64,000 bases of DNA from Embiotoca jacksoni (GCA_022577435.1 JAKOON010000008.1:2237501-2301500); one strand, 5' to 3'. Positions 12,280 to 26,280 are shown, counted from the stretch's first letter. The notes: generated from the sequence alone by a model not told the origin. Numbers and translations are program-made.

Positions 12280-12773
12280 TAATAGTAGTACTATTTGTGA
12301 CCCTGAGGAGACACAAAAACGAGCCACTGATTATCAAAGATGACGAAGACGTGAGGGAGAATATTATCCGCTACGATGACGAAGGAGGCGGCGAGGAGGA
12401 CACGGAGGCGTTTGACATCGCCACGCTGCAGAACCCAGACGGCATCAACGGTTACCTGCCGCGCAAGGACATCAAGCCTGACCTGCAGTTTATGCCAAGG
12501 GCGGGCCAACACTCGGGCCCCAACGGCGTGGACGTGGACGAATTCATCAACGTACGGCTCCACGAGGCAGACAATGATCCGACGGCACCGCCTTACGACT
12601 CCATCCAGATCTATGGATACGAGGGCCGGGGATCCATTGCCGGCTCGCTCAGCTCACTGGAGACAGCGTCATCAGACTCAGACCAGAACTATGACTATCT
12701 CAGAGAGTGGGGCCCACGCTTCAGAAGACTTGGGGAGCTCTACTCTGTGGGTGAGAGTGACCGTGAGACCTGA
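12280..12773 (+). CDS. cdh8: Cadherin-8 last coding exon: end of membrane helix and cytoplasmic tail
   Basis: The exon opens with VIVVLFVTLRRHKNEP, finishing the membrane helix and its stop-transfer arginines, and ends at TGA 12771-12773. The juxtamembrane region has DDEDVRENIIRYDDEGGGEED (residues 230-250 of the partial protein), the p120-catenin contact and dileucine-masking region of classical cadherins. The distal part has DNDPTAPPYDSIQIYGYEG (307-325) followed by the serine-rich GSLSSLE, the beta-catenin-binding segment that casein and GSK3 kinases modify in this family. The C-terminus RLGELYSVGESDRET is nearly that of mammalian cadherin-8 and is the strongest argument for the gene symbol. 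With the four upstream exons it gives 373 whole residues, nearly half of a typical cadherin of about 800 residues. Confidence 0.97.
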
Positions 12774-14456
12774 CCTTTGGTTTGTTAGACAAAAAAGACC
12801 TTTCAGATTTTTTTTCTGTCCACATACTTGTGTATTAAACGCTAGGGGTTTACTGGCTTTTAGAAACAGGTGTTTAAAAAGAACAAAAAAACAGTTAATA
12901 ACAAGGGAGGCCACCTTTTTGTATTCTTTTTAGAGTGAGGTATAGCAGTTGTCATCCACTACGTCAAGCGCATTGTAATTGTTGAGCCAAACAATGTCTT
13001 TATTAGGAGATCTATGATTCTTGTGGAGTGTAACTTAGATTCCTTTGTGGAGTGTCTAGCAGTATTATGGGTGTTAGTCATTTGCTGTGACTGCCGGTAG
13101 CAGAAAAAACCTGGCATTGCTGGTAGTTGCCCAATGAACAGATATTGTTGGGTTCTCTGGAGCTTGAACAGACACCATACTCCATACTCCATGGACACCA
13201 AGCTGGACTACAGAAGCTGCAGAAGGACTCTTGTTTCTTGTCTCCCGAAGCCACCCAGCTGAATGGTGATCGGAAAAAAACTGACAATGAAAAAGCAATA
13301 TACGGTCTACATTACAATGATGAATGTATGTATGATTTGAAACAAAACAAAAAAAAAAGCAAAAAGACAAAGCAGTGTTGGCTTTAAGGTGGATTTGTTA
13401 TCATTTGATATGTTCTCTGGTGGCCACATTTATAAACTATCTAAAAGCCCAGAAAGGCTTGCTTTATACAACTCTTTGTATTTACACGCTACAGGTGTGG
13501 GTCGCAAGTGTTACTAGCCTATAAAAGACTGAAATGAAGACAAAAAAGAGAAATGTAGAAACTCTGAGGCCTTCTTTTTACAGAAGCAACATTAAATACA
13601 ATTGTAATCTACTGTTTTTTGACAAGGGATGTGTTGATTCTTCATTATTGTTCTATGAGTTTTTGTATATCTGTTCTTAAGTCATTTTTTTCTGTGCTGA
13701 CTATTTGAAGTGAGTGTGTTTAGATTATTTAACATTCAACAGTTTTTTCGACCACTTAAACACTAATTCATAACAGCCAAACCATTTCATGAATTTATTG
13801 CAGTTGATGACATAGACTAGATGTAAGCAGGCAAACAAGAGCTCTAAGTTACTATAACATTACCGATTAACTAATTAATTGGGACTGCAGGTATGGGACC
13901 TTTCAGACACGTGCTAATTCTGTGTAAAATATATCTCATAATATATTCCGAGGTGCAGCCAGTGAGCGTCCGAGCACAATAGTCCAATTGACACCTAAGT
14001 ACGTATGTGACCAAACATCCAATCTCATTTAGGAAACACAGATTGCATTATAGCCCAAGAAAAGTGAAAACACAAATCCAGACCATGTGCATATTGTGCT
14101 TACACTGTATGATATCAATAAAAAAGTCTTGTACTGTACATAGAGTTACTGCTAACGTCATTAGCTTTCAATGAGGTGGTAGGTTTTGTCTCTGCACGTT
14201 AGCTCTTGCACATAATGATAATTTCAATGGCACTACAGCTGCGTGCATACTCAGTTTGTACTGATACCGTATTATGGCAGTTCTCGGTAGACTAAACAAT
14301 ATATATGGAATAGTCCTACATGCAGATCATATTTTCTACTGTGCTTTAATGCTTATAAATGTGTATGTTCAATTATTTACTCCCTGTACTGTAATCTAAG
14401 ATACCCTGTATTGTTTCCTACTTTGTGAAATATATTTTTATAAATATTGCGGAATG
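12774..14456 (+). other. cdh8: cdh8 3' untranslated region (extent inferred)
   Basis: AT-rich sequence after the cdh8 stop, without repeat families. Candidate poly(A) signals are ATTAAA at 13591-13596 and AATAAA at 14117-14122, the latter followed by a GT-rich GTCTTGTACTGTAC stretch. A TTTTTATAAATATT segment near 14432 could be a weaker distal end. The true end needs transcript data. Open frames at 12959-13387 lie wholly inside this region and are not called. Confidence 0.55.
14117..14122 (+). promoter_or_regulatory. cdh8: Candidate cdh8 poly(A) signal
   Basis: AATAAA followed by a GT-rich element within 20 bases, 1.34 kb after the stop codon. It is the best consensus polyadenylation signal between the stop codon and the first downstream repeat. 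Confidence 0.5.
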
Positions 14457-15049
14457 AGTGTGATTTTCTTCTGCAGGTGTGAGGTCACCAAACATCATCA
14501 TAGACAGTGTTGAAGGGGTTCTGCAGTAATGTTTATCATAAAGGTGAGGCTAGTTGCAACAGGAAGCACCAGTCAGCCTGTGAAGATGGTCGTACAATGT
14601 CTTGTGAAGTCTGAGAAAATAACCCTGATGATGTCATAGCGATGTCATCTGGGTTATTCAGGACTGAAGGGTACACATTTAAAACCGAAAGCTTGTGTTA
14701 CAAAATGCATAGCATGACCAGGGCTGAGAAATTAAGCCAACGTGCAAGTGCTTAAAACTGTAGTTCCTAGAATGGCCACTTGAGGCAGTCTCAAAAAGCA
14801 AAGACCTTCACTGTTAAAAAACAACAACTTTTCAACAGAAATAAACACGTTTACAGCCTGGCACAAACAATGGTTTTGGTCTCTGTATCTTACCTCCCAG
14901 TTCATAACATCTGTACAGTGGCTGAATTTGTATTTAACTCACCTGTTTAAATTGTACTAAGGCTGAGTTATGAATAATTAAGAGTGAGACTGCTCTGGGT
15001 GAGGTCGATGCAGTCACATTTGGCTGGCTACCTGTCGCTTGAAAACACC

Positions 15050-15235
15050 AGGCTCCACCCACACACCACCTCTTTGCCCTTTTCTGGATTTGCTGGAAGT
15101 AAGGTGGAGTCAGACCCTGCCAAGATGGCGACGGCCAAAGCCACCTGGAACTGAGGGTCAAAACCACTTTCCAGGAAACGTAAAGGGTGACGTCACAGAG
15201 CATAGCTCCATTTTTTTTTTAAAATACAATCTATG
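15050..15235 (+). repeat. Interspersed repeat, family B-like (ends AATCTATG)
   Basis: The segment has CCAAGATGGCGACGGCC and GGTGACGTCACAGAG, then GCTCCA, a T run and AAAATACAATCTATG. The last part matches the termini of the copies at 30927 (reverse) and 43856 (forward). I recognise this kind of terminus from fish repeats that end with a CATAGACTGTAT-like sequence. The body differs from the other two copies, so it may be a sister family. Confidence 0.5.
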
Positions 15236-17229
15236 AGCTTGACCCATGTTAAGAACAAAACATCCAGATATCTCAGACTCTGCTGCTTGAATTTTTACCA
15301 TTCATCTTTCAAATCTGCCTCGAGTCCCCAAATTCATTGGGCGTACAATACCATAATACATCTCTCTAAAGAAGCTGGTATGAAGTCCGTTTTCACAGAA
15401 AAGTGAAGGCAGTTTGGCTGAAAGTGGATACAGCAAAAAAGTAAATTGCAACATTTCATCACAAAATAGCTCCTGGAAAGCCTTGAAGAGCACAGACGAA
15501 TATCCGACAACAAAATCTAGGAGCAGGAAACACAACCGCAGCCATCCTCAAAACAACTCGATGGATCGGTCGGATCCCTGGAAACGCTTCTGGTAGGCTT
15601 ATGCGTCATCAGGCAGCGTGATAAAGACAAAAGCACCCCTGTTGCATTGTATTTCCCAGACTGTTCTTCACTTAGTCACCTAGCATATTCTGGCCCTGCA
15701 CTGCTCCGATGCTATAGAAGTCTGTTTCGCTGCCTTGTCACTGATGCTGTGGGAAGCAAAAATGGACTTCTGACCCACTTGACTCAACATTCTATTATTA
15801 CAGCTTGAGACTGAACCTGCACCCCAAAAGCAGCAACAAGATAGGAAAGCCCATCAACAGGGAGAAAAAAAAAAAGAAAGTCAAATGCTTATCATTTTCC
15901 CCTTCGAGCCGCATTCCCTTGGCTTGAAAATGTCTCTTGTGTTGAAGGCAACCTTTCATCCCTAAAAGTTGCAGGTTTGCTCGTTCAGAAACTATACTTT
16001 CTTAAGGATGTGCTTTATCAGTTTGACATCACGAAAATGGAACAATTCAACTTTTAGACGGATACAGCCGATAATGCAGGAGGACTGAACGTTGTGTGTC
16101 TCCGTCACATTGATTGGAACATAGAGGTCCTTTTAAAAATCTGTGTAACTGTGATACATATTCTTGACTCTCAGTTGTCACCATCCACAACATTCTAAAC
16201 TTTATAGTGGAGCCTGATTCAATTAATACAACCATTAGGTTGTTATCTGTAATTATCTGTCTCATCAAAGGAGAATTTTTTTTTGTGCTGGGAGACCATT
16301 GTGTATTAATCCGGATTTGTTATTCCCATCTCAGCGAGGTATATACCCAGGGAGATTAAAGTTTTACAGTCCAAAGTCCTTCATTGTATTAATTAGTTAG
16401 TATGTAAATTGTGGTTTTGTGTTACACTAATACTCATCTGCCCATCTCAGTGATTATTTTCTTTTAGTAGGAAGAAAGATTAGATGTAATGCAGTTTCCC
16501 ATGTTCTTCGCCCCTTCTTTTACATTTTTAGTTTCCTTATTTTATCTATTTCTTTTTCAACATTGTCTTTTCTTAATCTTGTTGAAAGATTATACTTTTG
16601 TATAGCTCTATCTGATATTGAGGTTTCTCATAAATAACAAAAGCTTTTGATCGTATCAATTACTGATGGAGCCTCACTGAACTAAAAGGCACAAAATCAC
16701 ACTAATCCACTTGAACATGCGCCTATAAATAGAGAGTGTGCAGTTCAGACAGGGCTAATGTTGCTGTACTGAAAAACAACATGAATAGTGACAAAGATGC
16801 ATTTCATGTTGGAAATCAGAAATACTGTAAGTCTTATCATCCGATTCCACATTGCACCATACTGTACCTTTTCTTTTTCCAAACTTGTGGTGTTGGTGTT
16901 TCAGATGCCTTTGCCCTCCAGGATTGGAGGTGATGTTAAGCCCGTAGGCTGTTATCTTTATGCACCTAAGCCATTAGTCAAAAATCAGCCGCAGAACATA
17001 TTTTACCGACTGATATCTATTCAATATGATATTTTTTTTTTTTTCAGAATGCGCGAACCTGGCAGGTCAGCAGACTCATTTGTAGTCAATCTTCATGCAC
17101 CCCCGCTGCTGTGTATTGCTGCAGGTCTGACAGAGGTTGCCTAACTAAACAGTAAATCAAATTACGTTCTCACTTTTGTCACGTAATGGAAGTGTCCCTC
17201 GGGTGACAACCTTGCGCTAGTTGTTCCCT

Positions 17230-17350
17230 GCTGATATGTGCCAGATTTTATATGGCAGGCCCGTGGCTCCGGCTCGTGTGGTGTAGAAACTGTAATTACT
17301 GTTGCCTGGCAGAGATGCCCTCAATTACAAACAAACTTTGGTGCATACAA
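17230..17350. promoter_or_regulatory. Possible conserved non-coding element
   Basis: Complex, non-repetitive sequence with GTAATTACTG and TCAATTACAAA homeodomain-type motifs next to a GC-rich half. It lies 4.5 kb beyond the cdh8 stop. This is a suggestion from composition only. Confidence 0.2.
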
Positions 17351-17639
17351 ATTAAGAAGGCTGCTTTCTGTTCTGGATTTTGAGATATGGATATCATGTT
17401 TTGCTACGTCCCACCCCTTGTTGTTTTTATTTTGTTATTTAGCATTGTGCTGTTTTTATTTCTAAATTAACCCCTTTAGGAAAGAAAAACTGGACCGTGG
17501 ACTCATACAGACCCCCGTTTTCATTGCTGTGTGTAATGCACATGTGCTTCGATCCATCAAGTGCACAGCAGACAGCATGTGGCACATGAATTATATTTTG
17601 CCTAAAGCTCCAGAAACTAACCAGTCCTCCTAAACTGGA

Positions 17640-17720
17640 ATTATACCTGGCCCCAGGTTTGCAATGTGCCAATTAGTTTGTGGTAATTTTATCAAACGCT
17701 AATTAATGTATTAATATCCA
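17640..17720. promoter_or_regulatory. Possible conserved non-coding element with homeodomain sites
   Basis: A dense series of CAATTAG, GGTAATTTTATC and GCTAATTAATG sites within 80 bases, in sequence lacking repeat features. The candidate rests on composition alone. Confidence 0.22.
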
Positions 17721-17818
17721 CTATGTAAGCACATTATCAACAGAAGTGATAAAGGTTGTAAACCTTAATTTTTGTACAAACTCCTCCAGGGCTGTCCAGC
17801 AAGTCCACTTATTGCATT

Positions 17819-17820
<2 letters not shown>

Positions 17821-17853
<33 letters not shown>
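17821..17853 (+). repeat. Poly(T) run of 33 bases
   Basis: An uninterrupted T33, or A33 on the - strand. No recognisable retroposon body is attached on either side. Confidence 0.9.
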
Positions 17854-17856
<3 letters not shown>

Positions 17857-20717
17857 CTTAAGCCATAGTGAATTTAATTTACAAACATGACATTTTCAAT
17901 ATTAATCATGAGCGAATCAGATTTTAAAACAATGTGGCAGGATTATTAGTCAGCCTCACCGTGAACTGTTTTATAAACTGGTTGATAATAATGTGATGGA
18001 TTATATAAGAGCTACACATTTTATGTGAAGAGAGGTAAGAAATATCGAGTTCCATCCAGAGAGACTCAAATGAGAGACAGGTTTAATGAGGGAAGAAATG
18101 ATGTTGAAGAAGTATGTGACGAGTAGGCAATCAGATCCCATTGTGACATCATCATTTTAAGGGGATAGACGCTGGTGTTGGAGGAGAGGTGAAAAATGAT
18201 GCTGATGATCTGGCTCAATGTAATGCGAGGCAGGACTACCAATGAGCATGTTTTTTTTTTTTGTGTGCCTAAAACAAAAATATCTTACTTTTCTCTCCAA
18301 AGTGAAGCGAAACGTGACACTGACACAATATCCTCTCGTGGGCGACAGACAGGTGTATTATACGCTGTGGAGTGATTGGATGGATTTAGTGGAAAAACGC
18401 ATGGACTGATGAAAACTGGAGAGAAACGTGGTAGAAGAGGGTTGCATTTGTCTGACACTGAAATGCCACTTAAAAAGGAGCAGTTTTAAACATGATGACA
18501 GCAAAATGGTTGGTTGTCTAATTGGTTTGATGGCGGTTTCACAGCCCTCGGTCTACTGATGTGATTAGAAAGATTAGTGGTCATCCTAAATGAACTTTTA
18601 CTAAGCTTCATGACGAAGGAATTGAGCAAAGAGCTGAGGAGGATGAAAGCTAGATGCTGACCTGTTGCAGTAAAGTTAATCAACATATCAATAGTTTGTT
18701 TCTTAAGTGCTTTATAAAGCGTCATATTTAAGTATTTCTATGGTAAAAACTTCAAACCCTGACAAAATTCAAACAAAACGGTCTCCATCACCACATACCC
18801 AGAATATACAGTCGTGTGATTTGTGTTAACTGTCCCTTTAGGGCTCTCATCATTTTGCCTGCAATTGTGATTACATGAATCCTATTCCCAAACAGATTTT
18901 TACTAATTAAATTAACACTGACCAACTGAAACACAATGATTATGGGGCTGTAGGGGCCCCAGGCATCTGGGGCCCTTTTACCTCCAAGAATTTAGAACAT
19001 ACCTCACACTGCTGTTTTAGGATTCAGAAATGACTATGATTAATTATATGTCTGTATTCTAATTAACAGCACTGTTCAGAGTGGCTTTGTTTAGTTAAAA
19101 TTAGTTCATTAGCCCTACAAACACATCCACATTACTGAATGAAAAAATGAAGCCCTGTGCAATTTCTCTTAGACAAATAGTTTTCTTACCTTTCCTCTCA
19201 ATAACAAAGTCCCAACAGACTTCACAAATAAACCCATTTCTTTATTATATGAATTTAGTCCCTCATTATGATTGAACTTATTCAGGCAGGATAACCTTAA
19301 CTGTAACTTTTTAATTATGTTCCATCAAACAATGTTTACATGTCTAATTTAGTCCACTTTGATCTTCTGAGGTTGCTGCAAGAAATGTTCCACACTATCA
19401 CTACAAAAGAAAATCAAAGTAAACAGTATGATCAGGTGAATATACTTGTAGTGGAATAAGTGTCTAAACAAAGGATAATGAAAATCATCCAGGATTAAAG
19501 GCAGGCTGCCTCAAAGTTGTTTTTTTTTTTTTTTTTTTACCCAGAATGGACTGAGTGTTTTTGGGGGCCCATTAAATGTTCTGTACTGGAAAAGAATTAC
19601 ACTAATGGTCTGACCAAGCTTGTGTTTTCACCATTGGTCACTGGACCGCCAAACCCCACAAACACCATATGGCCCCAGCTGCTGGTCCAATTCATTCTGC
19701 AAGCAGTTTTCAAAGTTGTGTTGACATGAAGCACTGCCTGGCCAAAGCTAATTCAGCAAACTTTAACATGCAGTCAAGAAAAAGTTTGCGTTTTCCTTCC
19801 CTCTGGTTCGCTTGACCCGTGGCAAGCGGTAATTAAAACAGCAATGACGTGATGTTTTTGTTAAATAGAGTACAAAGTGAACCAGCAAAACTAGTAAAAA
19901 AGACAACGTATCTGTGTGCTGAATATTTTTATGTGCCAGCATCCGCAGCTGCCGAGCAGGTGGAAATGCAGGTGGGTGGAGGACAGTCGAAACGTAATTG
20001 TCTTGGCATTTTAGTGTGTAAATGTATTGTTCCAAACTACAGCTGAACATGATGGAATGCAAGTTATGAAAGCCTGAAATATGTACACAAACCTGAGTAA
20101 ATGTTAAAATGTTGGCATTGTGTTGCAACTCTATTCTTCCCCGAGATAAATACCATGGTCATTTCATGCAGAGGAAATTGTGAAAGTGAAAATTCCTCTT
20201 GTTACATCTTTAATTCAACACCAATACTTTTTTGCTTTCTAGTTTGAACAGAGGCGAGGATAGCCGTTGTTTATATTCATTGGTCGCTTACACGGTGGTC
20301 CTAATCATGCACCGTGGAGTGTATAATTGACCCCCTCTTGCAATTAGCATTAATTAGCACCTCTGTTGGTGGATAGCACAGCCAGCAGAATTGCACCATA
20401 ACTGTCCTGCCGCTTCTGCAGTGCACCGCTGTCTCGGTTTCAGCCAAAAAACTGCTGGAACCTAAATCAGTTCCAGAGTCGGCCGGTCCCCTCACAGCTG
20501 CTCGCGGAATGACGGGAGCTTGGCCCTGCTGGAGTACAGAGCGAGTCTCATGAGCAGATGCACGAGGCTGTGCTCGGATTATCTTTGTTTGAGACTGCTC
20601 GGTTGGAAGTTATAATAGCTGGTTACTCCGCTGCTACATCATGACATCATGTTTTGGTTTTTTTTGTATTATTTTAAGGGAAAATAAAATCATGCTCAAA
20701 AACATCCAAAAATAAAA

Positions 20718-20790
20718 TGATGATCTGCAAATCACGCAAAGCCATACTGAATTGAAAATAGACCAAAGGCAGCATATAAAATGTGGAAAC
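20718..20790 (+). repeat. Decayed DNA-transposon-like repeat fragment
   Basis: The segment GATCTGCAAATCACGCAA with TTGAAAATAGACCAAAGG and CATATAAAATGTGGAAACT resembles the subterminal part of a DNA-transposon repeat common in fish genomes. Family placement is uncertain. Confidence 0.35.
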
Positions 20791-22117
20791 TGTTGTTGTA
20801 GTAATGCAGTGGAAGCAGTGCACTGTAGAAATGTATTAGTTGAAACATACAGGTCTGCAATCCTTTCCACAATGTGACGGGAAAAAAAACAAGCTCAGTC
20901 TGTTCACCTCTGTATTTAATGAACTGAATGTACAATTACCACACAAATACGTAACATCATCATGAGTTAATCATTTTTCATGTTCACACTACCTTTATAA
21001 CTCTCAACCAATACTTTGTTGTGAAAACAGTTTTATTTTAGTCGTTCATCCAAAACTAAAGAGACGAGGACCTTCCAGTACATTCACAGAAACAAAGGCC
21101 TGTTGCTCTTTATCGCTAACTGTGGCAATAGACTAAGAGCATGGACGCCTTTGTGACAATCGTCATGGAAACACCTGCTTCTTGCGAGGTTGTTTCAAGA
21201 GAATAATAGTGCAGCTCATGACAAATTATGTGTATTATATTTCTGTTTTGTTGATAACACTTCACAGTAAAGTACAACGTTAACAAGGGACAAGAAAGGT
21301 TGACTCTACTTGAGGGGGATGTAAAAACAGTAAGGAACAGTAAGGTAATCACAAAGTAATGGTGTATTGAGGACTTCTCAGTGTGACGCACCACTTAGCT
21401 CGAGGGAACACAAGAAACAAATCTAATCTGCACGTAATAAGGGAGTGATGATTAGTTATTGGTTATAGGCCATTTAGCAGCAGATTCAGAGGTAATCATG
21501 AACGATCCATTAAAGCAGTGGTCAGACTTCAAGGAAGTAATGGTTCATTAAGATAGTATGTTGCAGTCTGTTCTCCAGCAACATGCCATTTTGGTCTTCA
21601 GTTATTGAGGAGCTAATGTAGCTAATCGTTTAGCATTATGTATAAGCAGTACTGTTGCATTATTGTTGTATTATTTAGCACAAAAAAAAGGAGATTCTTG
21701 GAGCCACTACGGTCAGGCCAACATGACTTAGACCCACATTGTCACTTCAAAGTGAGATGTACTGTGTTTGTAGTGCCTGTTTGTGGAGCGATACTTGCCA
21801 GAGGACTGTTTAGAAGTGCCTTTTGCTTTTAGTTTACCTTACTTATGTGACAGATGGGTGCAGTTTGCTATGTGGGGCAACTCTTCCAGAGCGAGAAAGT
21901 TTAGACGATTCAAAAGAAAGTAAATCAAAACGGTCCTCTCAGCGCTGCAGCTCATGTGACACAACTGAGTTTAAATACCACAGCCTACATTGATGTGTGT
22001 ATCTAAGCATTCAACAAAGGATCATAATGGTGCTCTGTTGGGGGCTGCATTTTTTCACCTTCTAGTGGCGGCCGGATGGATCAAGACAAATATTTGCGCT
22101 GGCATTCATGGTGCCCA

Positions 22118-22166
22118 GATGATGACTCATAATGTCTCTGGTGATCCCTGGCCTTTACTCTAGATC
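22118..22166 (+). repeat. Short fragment of a teleost interspersed repeat
   Basis: ATGATGACTCATAATGTCTC followed by TGGTGATCCCTGGCCTTTACTCTAG resembles a frequent fish repeat with a 'GGTGATCCCCTGAC' core. Only this short part is recognisable. Confidence 0.3.
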
Positions 22167-22553
22167 CGGGATCAGGATTGATCTTGTACTGGACCCTGCT
22201 GGAACAGGATCTCGGACCTCCCAGATTGGCACTGGCACCTATTTGATTGGATCCATCGTCATTATTAAAACCGGTAAGTGTTGTATTTTTTGTATTATTT
22301 ATTGTTATTTCTTCTGCCTTTCTTTTATTTCCCAATTAAATTAGTTATAAATCATTACTATTTTTTGTTAGTTTGTATGCTTTTTAAATCTGATAAAAAA
22401 AAAAAAAAGCAAGAACAAATGACACTAGTTTTATGCAAATCATGAGGAAATGTTTCTGCAATTTGAATCTCAGAAAAAAATAGAAAACTGGTGAAAATCC
22501 AATGAAACCGGTTCTGCTAAGGACAAAGTCAGCAACAAAACATATTCTAACCA

Positions 22554-22556
<3 letters not shown>

Positions 22557-22586
<30 letters not shown>
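22557..22586 (+). repeat. Poly(A) run of 30 bases
   Basis: An uninterrupted A30 on the + strand. It could be a retroposon tail, but I recognise no element body upstream. Confidence 0.9.
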
Positions 22587-22590
<4 letters not shown>

Positions 22591-25500
22591 GACTGAACTA
22601 CATTTACAATATGTTCACCAGTTTTTCTTGCCATCAGTCAGCTCTTTCTGACGGGTATCTGGCTTCTTTGTATCACTATGTTAATGGCCACCAGACCTTT
22701 GACAAAAACAGTAGTTTAACATTGTGTGACTTTGGTGTTACATGTTCAAAAAACACAGTCACAAAAAAAAGCTGCTTGTACTAACTAAGGACTCCGTACA
22801 GTCTTCAATGTGCCATCAGCATGACTGTTGGCTTTTAGGGATTTAAAGGGATCTATTGGCAGACATATCATATCAAGAAGCCTGTTTTCATTAGTGTATA
22901 ATTGCCTGAAAGTAAGAATCATTGTTTTTGTTTTTTTTTTACATTAGAATGAGTCCTTCATATCTTCATAGGGAACAGGTCCTCTTCTATGGAGCGTGCC
23001 ATGCTGCACCGCCATGTTTTCTACAGTAGCCCAAGAGGGACAAACCAAACATGGGGACGGCCTTTTGTGTTTGTCGGGAGTCTTGTAGTCACTGTAGATA
23101 CTCTTTCAAGCTTAGAAGAGGAGGGTGAGGAGAAGGCTATTCAGTCTGTTGCTGCCTGCAGACTCTTCGCTAAATGCCACTAAATACTACACCCTGCTCC
23201 TTGGCTAAAGATTCTGTATAAATGTTCTTTTTTTTGTTGAAGTATCATCATAAATCTTTTTTCCGCAAGTCAGATATTCTATTTGAACAGTTATTCCAAA
23301 TTTGTTGAAGCTATTTTCACAGGCTTTATGTATATATTGATGTTTGCTGGCTTGTAATCCTGTTGGTTTAAACCTAATATTTTCCCCCTAAAATGTATTA
23401 TTCATCCTGTGAGATGTTTTGATGTGGGAAATGAAAGAGTTGGCGGGGTGCTCCTTCCAAAGCCTCAGGTAAAAAAAAAAGAAAGATGACTGCAACTAAT
23501 CTCCACCTGGGCTCTGTTATAAATGATCAATAACATTAAATTCAAATCTAAATAAAAGGATCTGCACATGTGGATGGGAAATAGAAAAACTGTCTGTCTC
23601 CCTCTCTATTTCACACACATATAAACCCTTGTACATCCAAAAATCATCCTCAAATTTTGTTTTAAATGAAGTAATGTATATGTATCATTGCAGCCTTACA
23701 CAATGTGACACACAGAGCTCAGGGTTTCAAGGAGCACATCAACTCCAGGTTGTGAGCTCTTGTAGAGATGTCGGCTCTGTTGCCATCACCTTTGATCGTG
23801 ATATGCATATTTCATGGCCAATGTAATGTCAATGAGTCCTAGACTAATCCACCTCGGAGCCACTGGGAGCACACCCAATGATAAGGGTGAGTGAACTCAA
23901 ACAGACTGAGATAAATATTGTATTTTACGAGAAGGAGAGAGAAAGATGCGACGGGGCCGAGGGACACAGAGTCAGCGGGAGGTGAGACAGTACCAAGGAT
24001 AGCCAGAGAAAGAAGTATTTGAAGAAAGGAGACAAGAGGCAGACGTGGACATGGAGAGATAGCGGGGGTGAAGAAAGGGGAAGAGGGCGAGGGTTATTGC
24101 AGGCCAAATGTTGCTGTCTGGAGACACTGCGCGCTGGTTGAGTTGAAATTCTGTCCAGTTTACACTTTCCCTGTTATGTTGACCCTGAAAGCACACAGTA
24201 TTCAGGTCAACAGCAGCCTGTTTCAAACACGGCTTTGAATCATCTCCAACCCATGCATCATTAAAATCAATTAATTTTCCTAAATAACAAAAAAAAATTG
24301 ACGAAACGGATTGAAAGTTCAGAAATTTGATTTAAATCTTTTATAAGTGCTGCATGTTTTAATCATTACAAATATGTTCTCACCCTGAGATCATGTATTT
24401 TCCAACATGGCCATTGGGAGACAGGTCTAAAGACACCCTGGTGAGCTGGCAAATGGCTGATGCCTTCCACGCAACGGAGCAGCAGGGGACCACAGGAACT
24501 GCATCGGCTGCCAGATATAAAACCCATTCATAGGAAGACAGAACATGTGAGGCCTACTAATTTGTCAGGCATATAGGCTTCCTTTTTTTTCTCCTTCCTT
24601 TCTTCCTCTGCCTCCACCTCTCGCTTCCCCAGTAGCTGGAGCTTCGTAAGAAAGGAAGTGTACTTCACTTCGACATTCCCATGGAAATGCGTTTGATACT
24701 TAGAAGCGTTTGATGCACATGATTTTTTTTTTTTTCTTACCTCAAAGCGTCCTGTCCTCGTCCTCCGCACTGGCTCTTTGGAAGTGATGTGACACCAGAT
24801 AAATGATTATGGGACCTCCATCCCTCTGGCAGTGAAGGGAAGAGGTTATGTGTTAATACAGGAAGAGAGGTTGAATTTTATGTACAATGATTAGCCTTTT
24901 TAGACCTAATTACATCCCTGGGGACAACAGCACTCCTCTCCTCCTCTTTGCTCAAAACCTTTTCCTCTGTTCAGTCTCCTCCTCGTTCACTCCACCGCTC
25001 CACCCCCAGCTCCATTCTCCCTTTCTCTCAGGTAATAGACACTCTAAATTCCCTTTCTCTTTCAACACTCTCAATTTCCCCCAAATACCCCAAGTCAGCC
25101 TGAACCGTCTACAGCGGTGTGCATGAGAGTGGGGGAAAGAGAGGTAAGGGAAGGCAGAGAAGCAGGAGAAAACTACATGAACATTGCTGATTTTTGCTAC
25201 CAACAGACTTGAAGGGCAGGAGAGTGAAAAACAGACGGAAAGAGAGAAAGAAGTGATTTACACTACACTGAAACCCTCCTCCCTTGATTTTGCATCAATT
25301 CCTGGCTATCTCTCAGCTGCAGATGGAGGTGAAGGGAACCCGATTCCACCTCAGTCTGAAATCTGAATAAAACATGCTCTCTGCTTTACAGTTCAAGGCC
25401 ACTATAAAGGCACAAGGGCCCCTCTAAACTTGCAGAAGTGGGGCTCCCACTCCACACATGCAAGTCTGCCATGCTGTTATGGGTAATGGAAGTGTGATGG

Positions 25501-26280
25501 TGATCATCGAGTATAAACGTGATACCTTTGGGGAAATAAATTGTGTTCTACTGTGACATATTTCCTATTTCTTTCAAGAAAATCCTCTAATTCAGGTTTA
25601 GAAAGTTGTTTTTATTCAGTTATGTAAGGAAAAAAAATGTCTTAGATTTAATGTTCATTGTGGACATAAGTTATTTATATACTTATAACAGAAAACAAAG
25701 AGGGTAGTTGTGGAAACAGTGTTAAAACAAATCTAATATTAAATGTACAATTACCATGCTGCCAACATGCAGCTATTGATGCCTGCCTCTGCAGCCTCAG
25801 GCAGAAAACCCTTCGTCTTTTAAAAGTCTCATTCACATCTATTCTGAATCAACAATTATATTTTTGTGCAAACAGTCCAAGAGTCAGTGCCAGTGCAAGA
25901 TTCTTTTTTTTTTAAATTTTATTGGTAATGACCCTTTATGATCCCAAGTTTTGAATGATACATATATAGAGAAATAAATGAAAATGTAAGCCACAATTTT
26001 CTTTGAAGAAATGTATTTAAATAATAAAACTAACATTTTAAAATGTCTTAGGTCCCCCACAATGTGTCCACAAGTGTACCAAATCTCACATTACATACAT
26101 ATAAAGTATTAAAAATTAAAAGTGTTTAAAGACGCTTTTATTAATTATTAAATAACAGTAGTAGATAACAACCTCTGGTTAATATGTTTGTAGATTGTAA
26201 GTTGCCAATGATGTTTGAACTGAACTGTATAAAATACAGTCTTTATTTTTTTTTGTTAATGAGCACCTTTTTTCAAAAAT

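Noticed and set aside
12291..12933. Long frames overlapping the last cdh8 exon (185 codons on +, 90 codons on -)
   Set aside because: They are shadows of the well-supported cadherin tail in other frames.
14460..14530. Possible extra cdh8 exon after TTCTTCTGCAG at 14476
   Set aside because: The sequence after the acceptor-like site opens with GTGTGAGG and has no cadherin coding potential. The cadherin frame already ends at 12773 with the expected C-terminus.
18953..18976. GGGGCCCC-containing inverted repeat
   Set aside because: A short GC-rich hairpin of about 9 bp without further context, and not distinctive enough to report as a feature.
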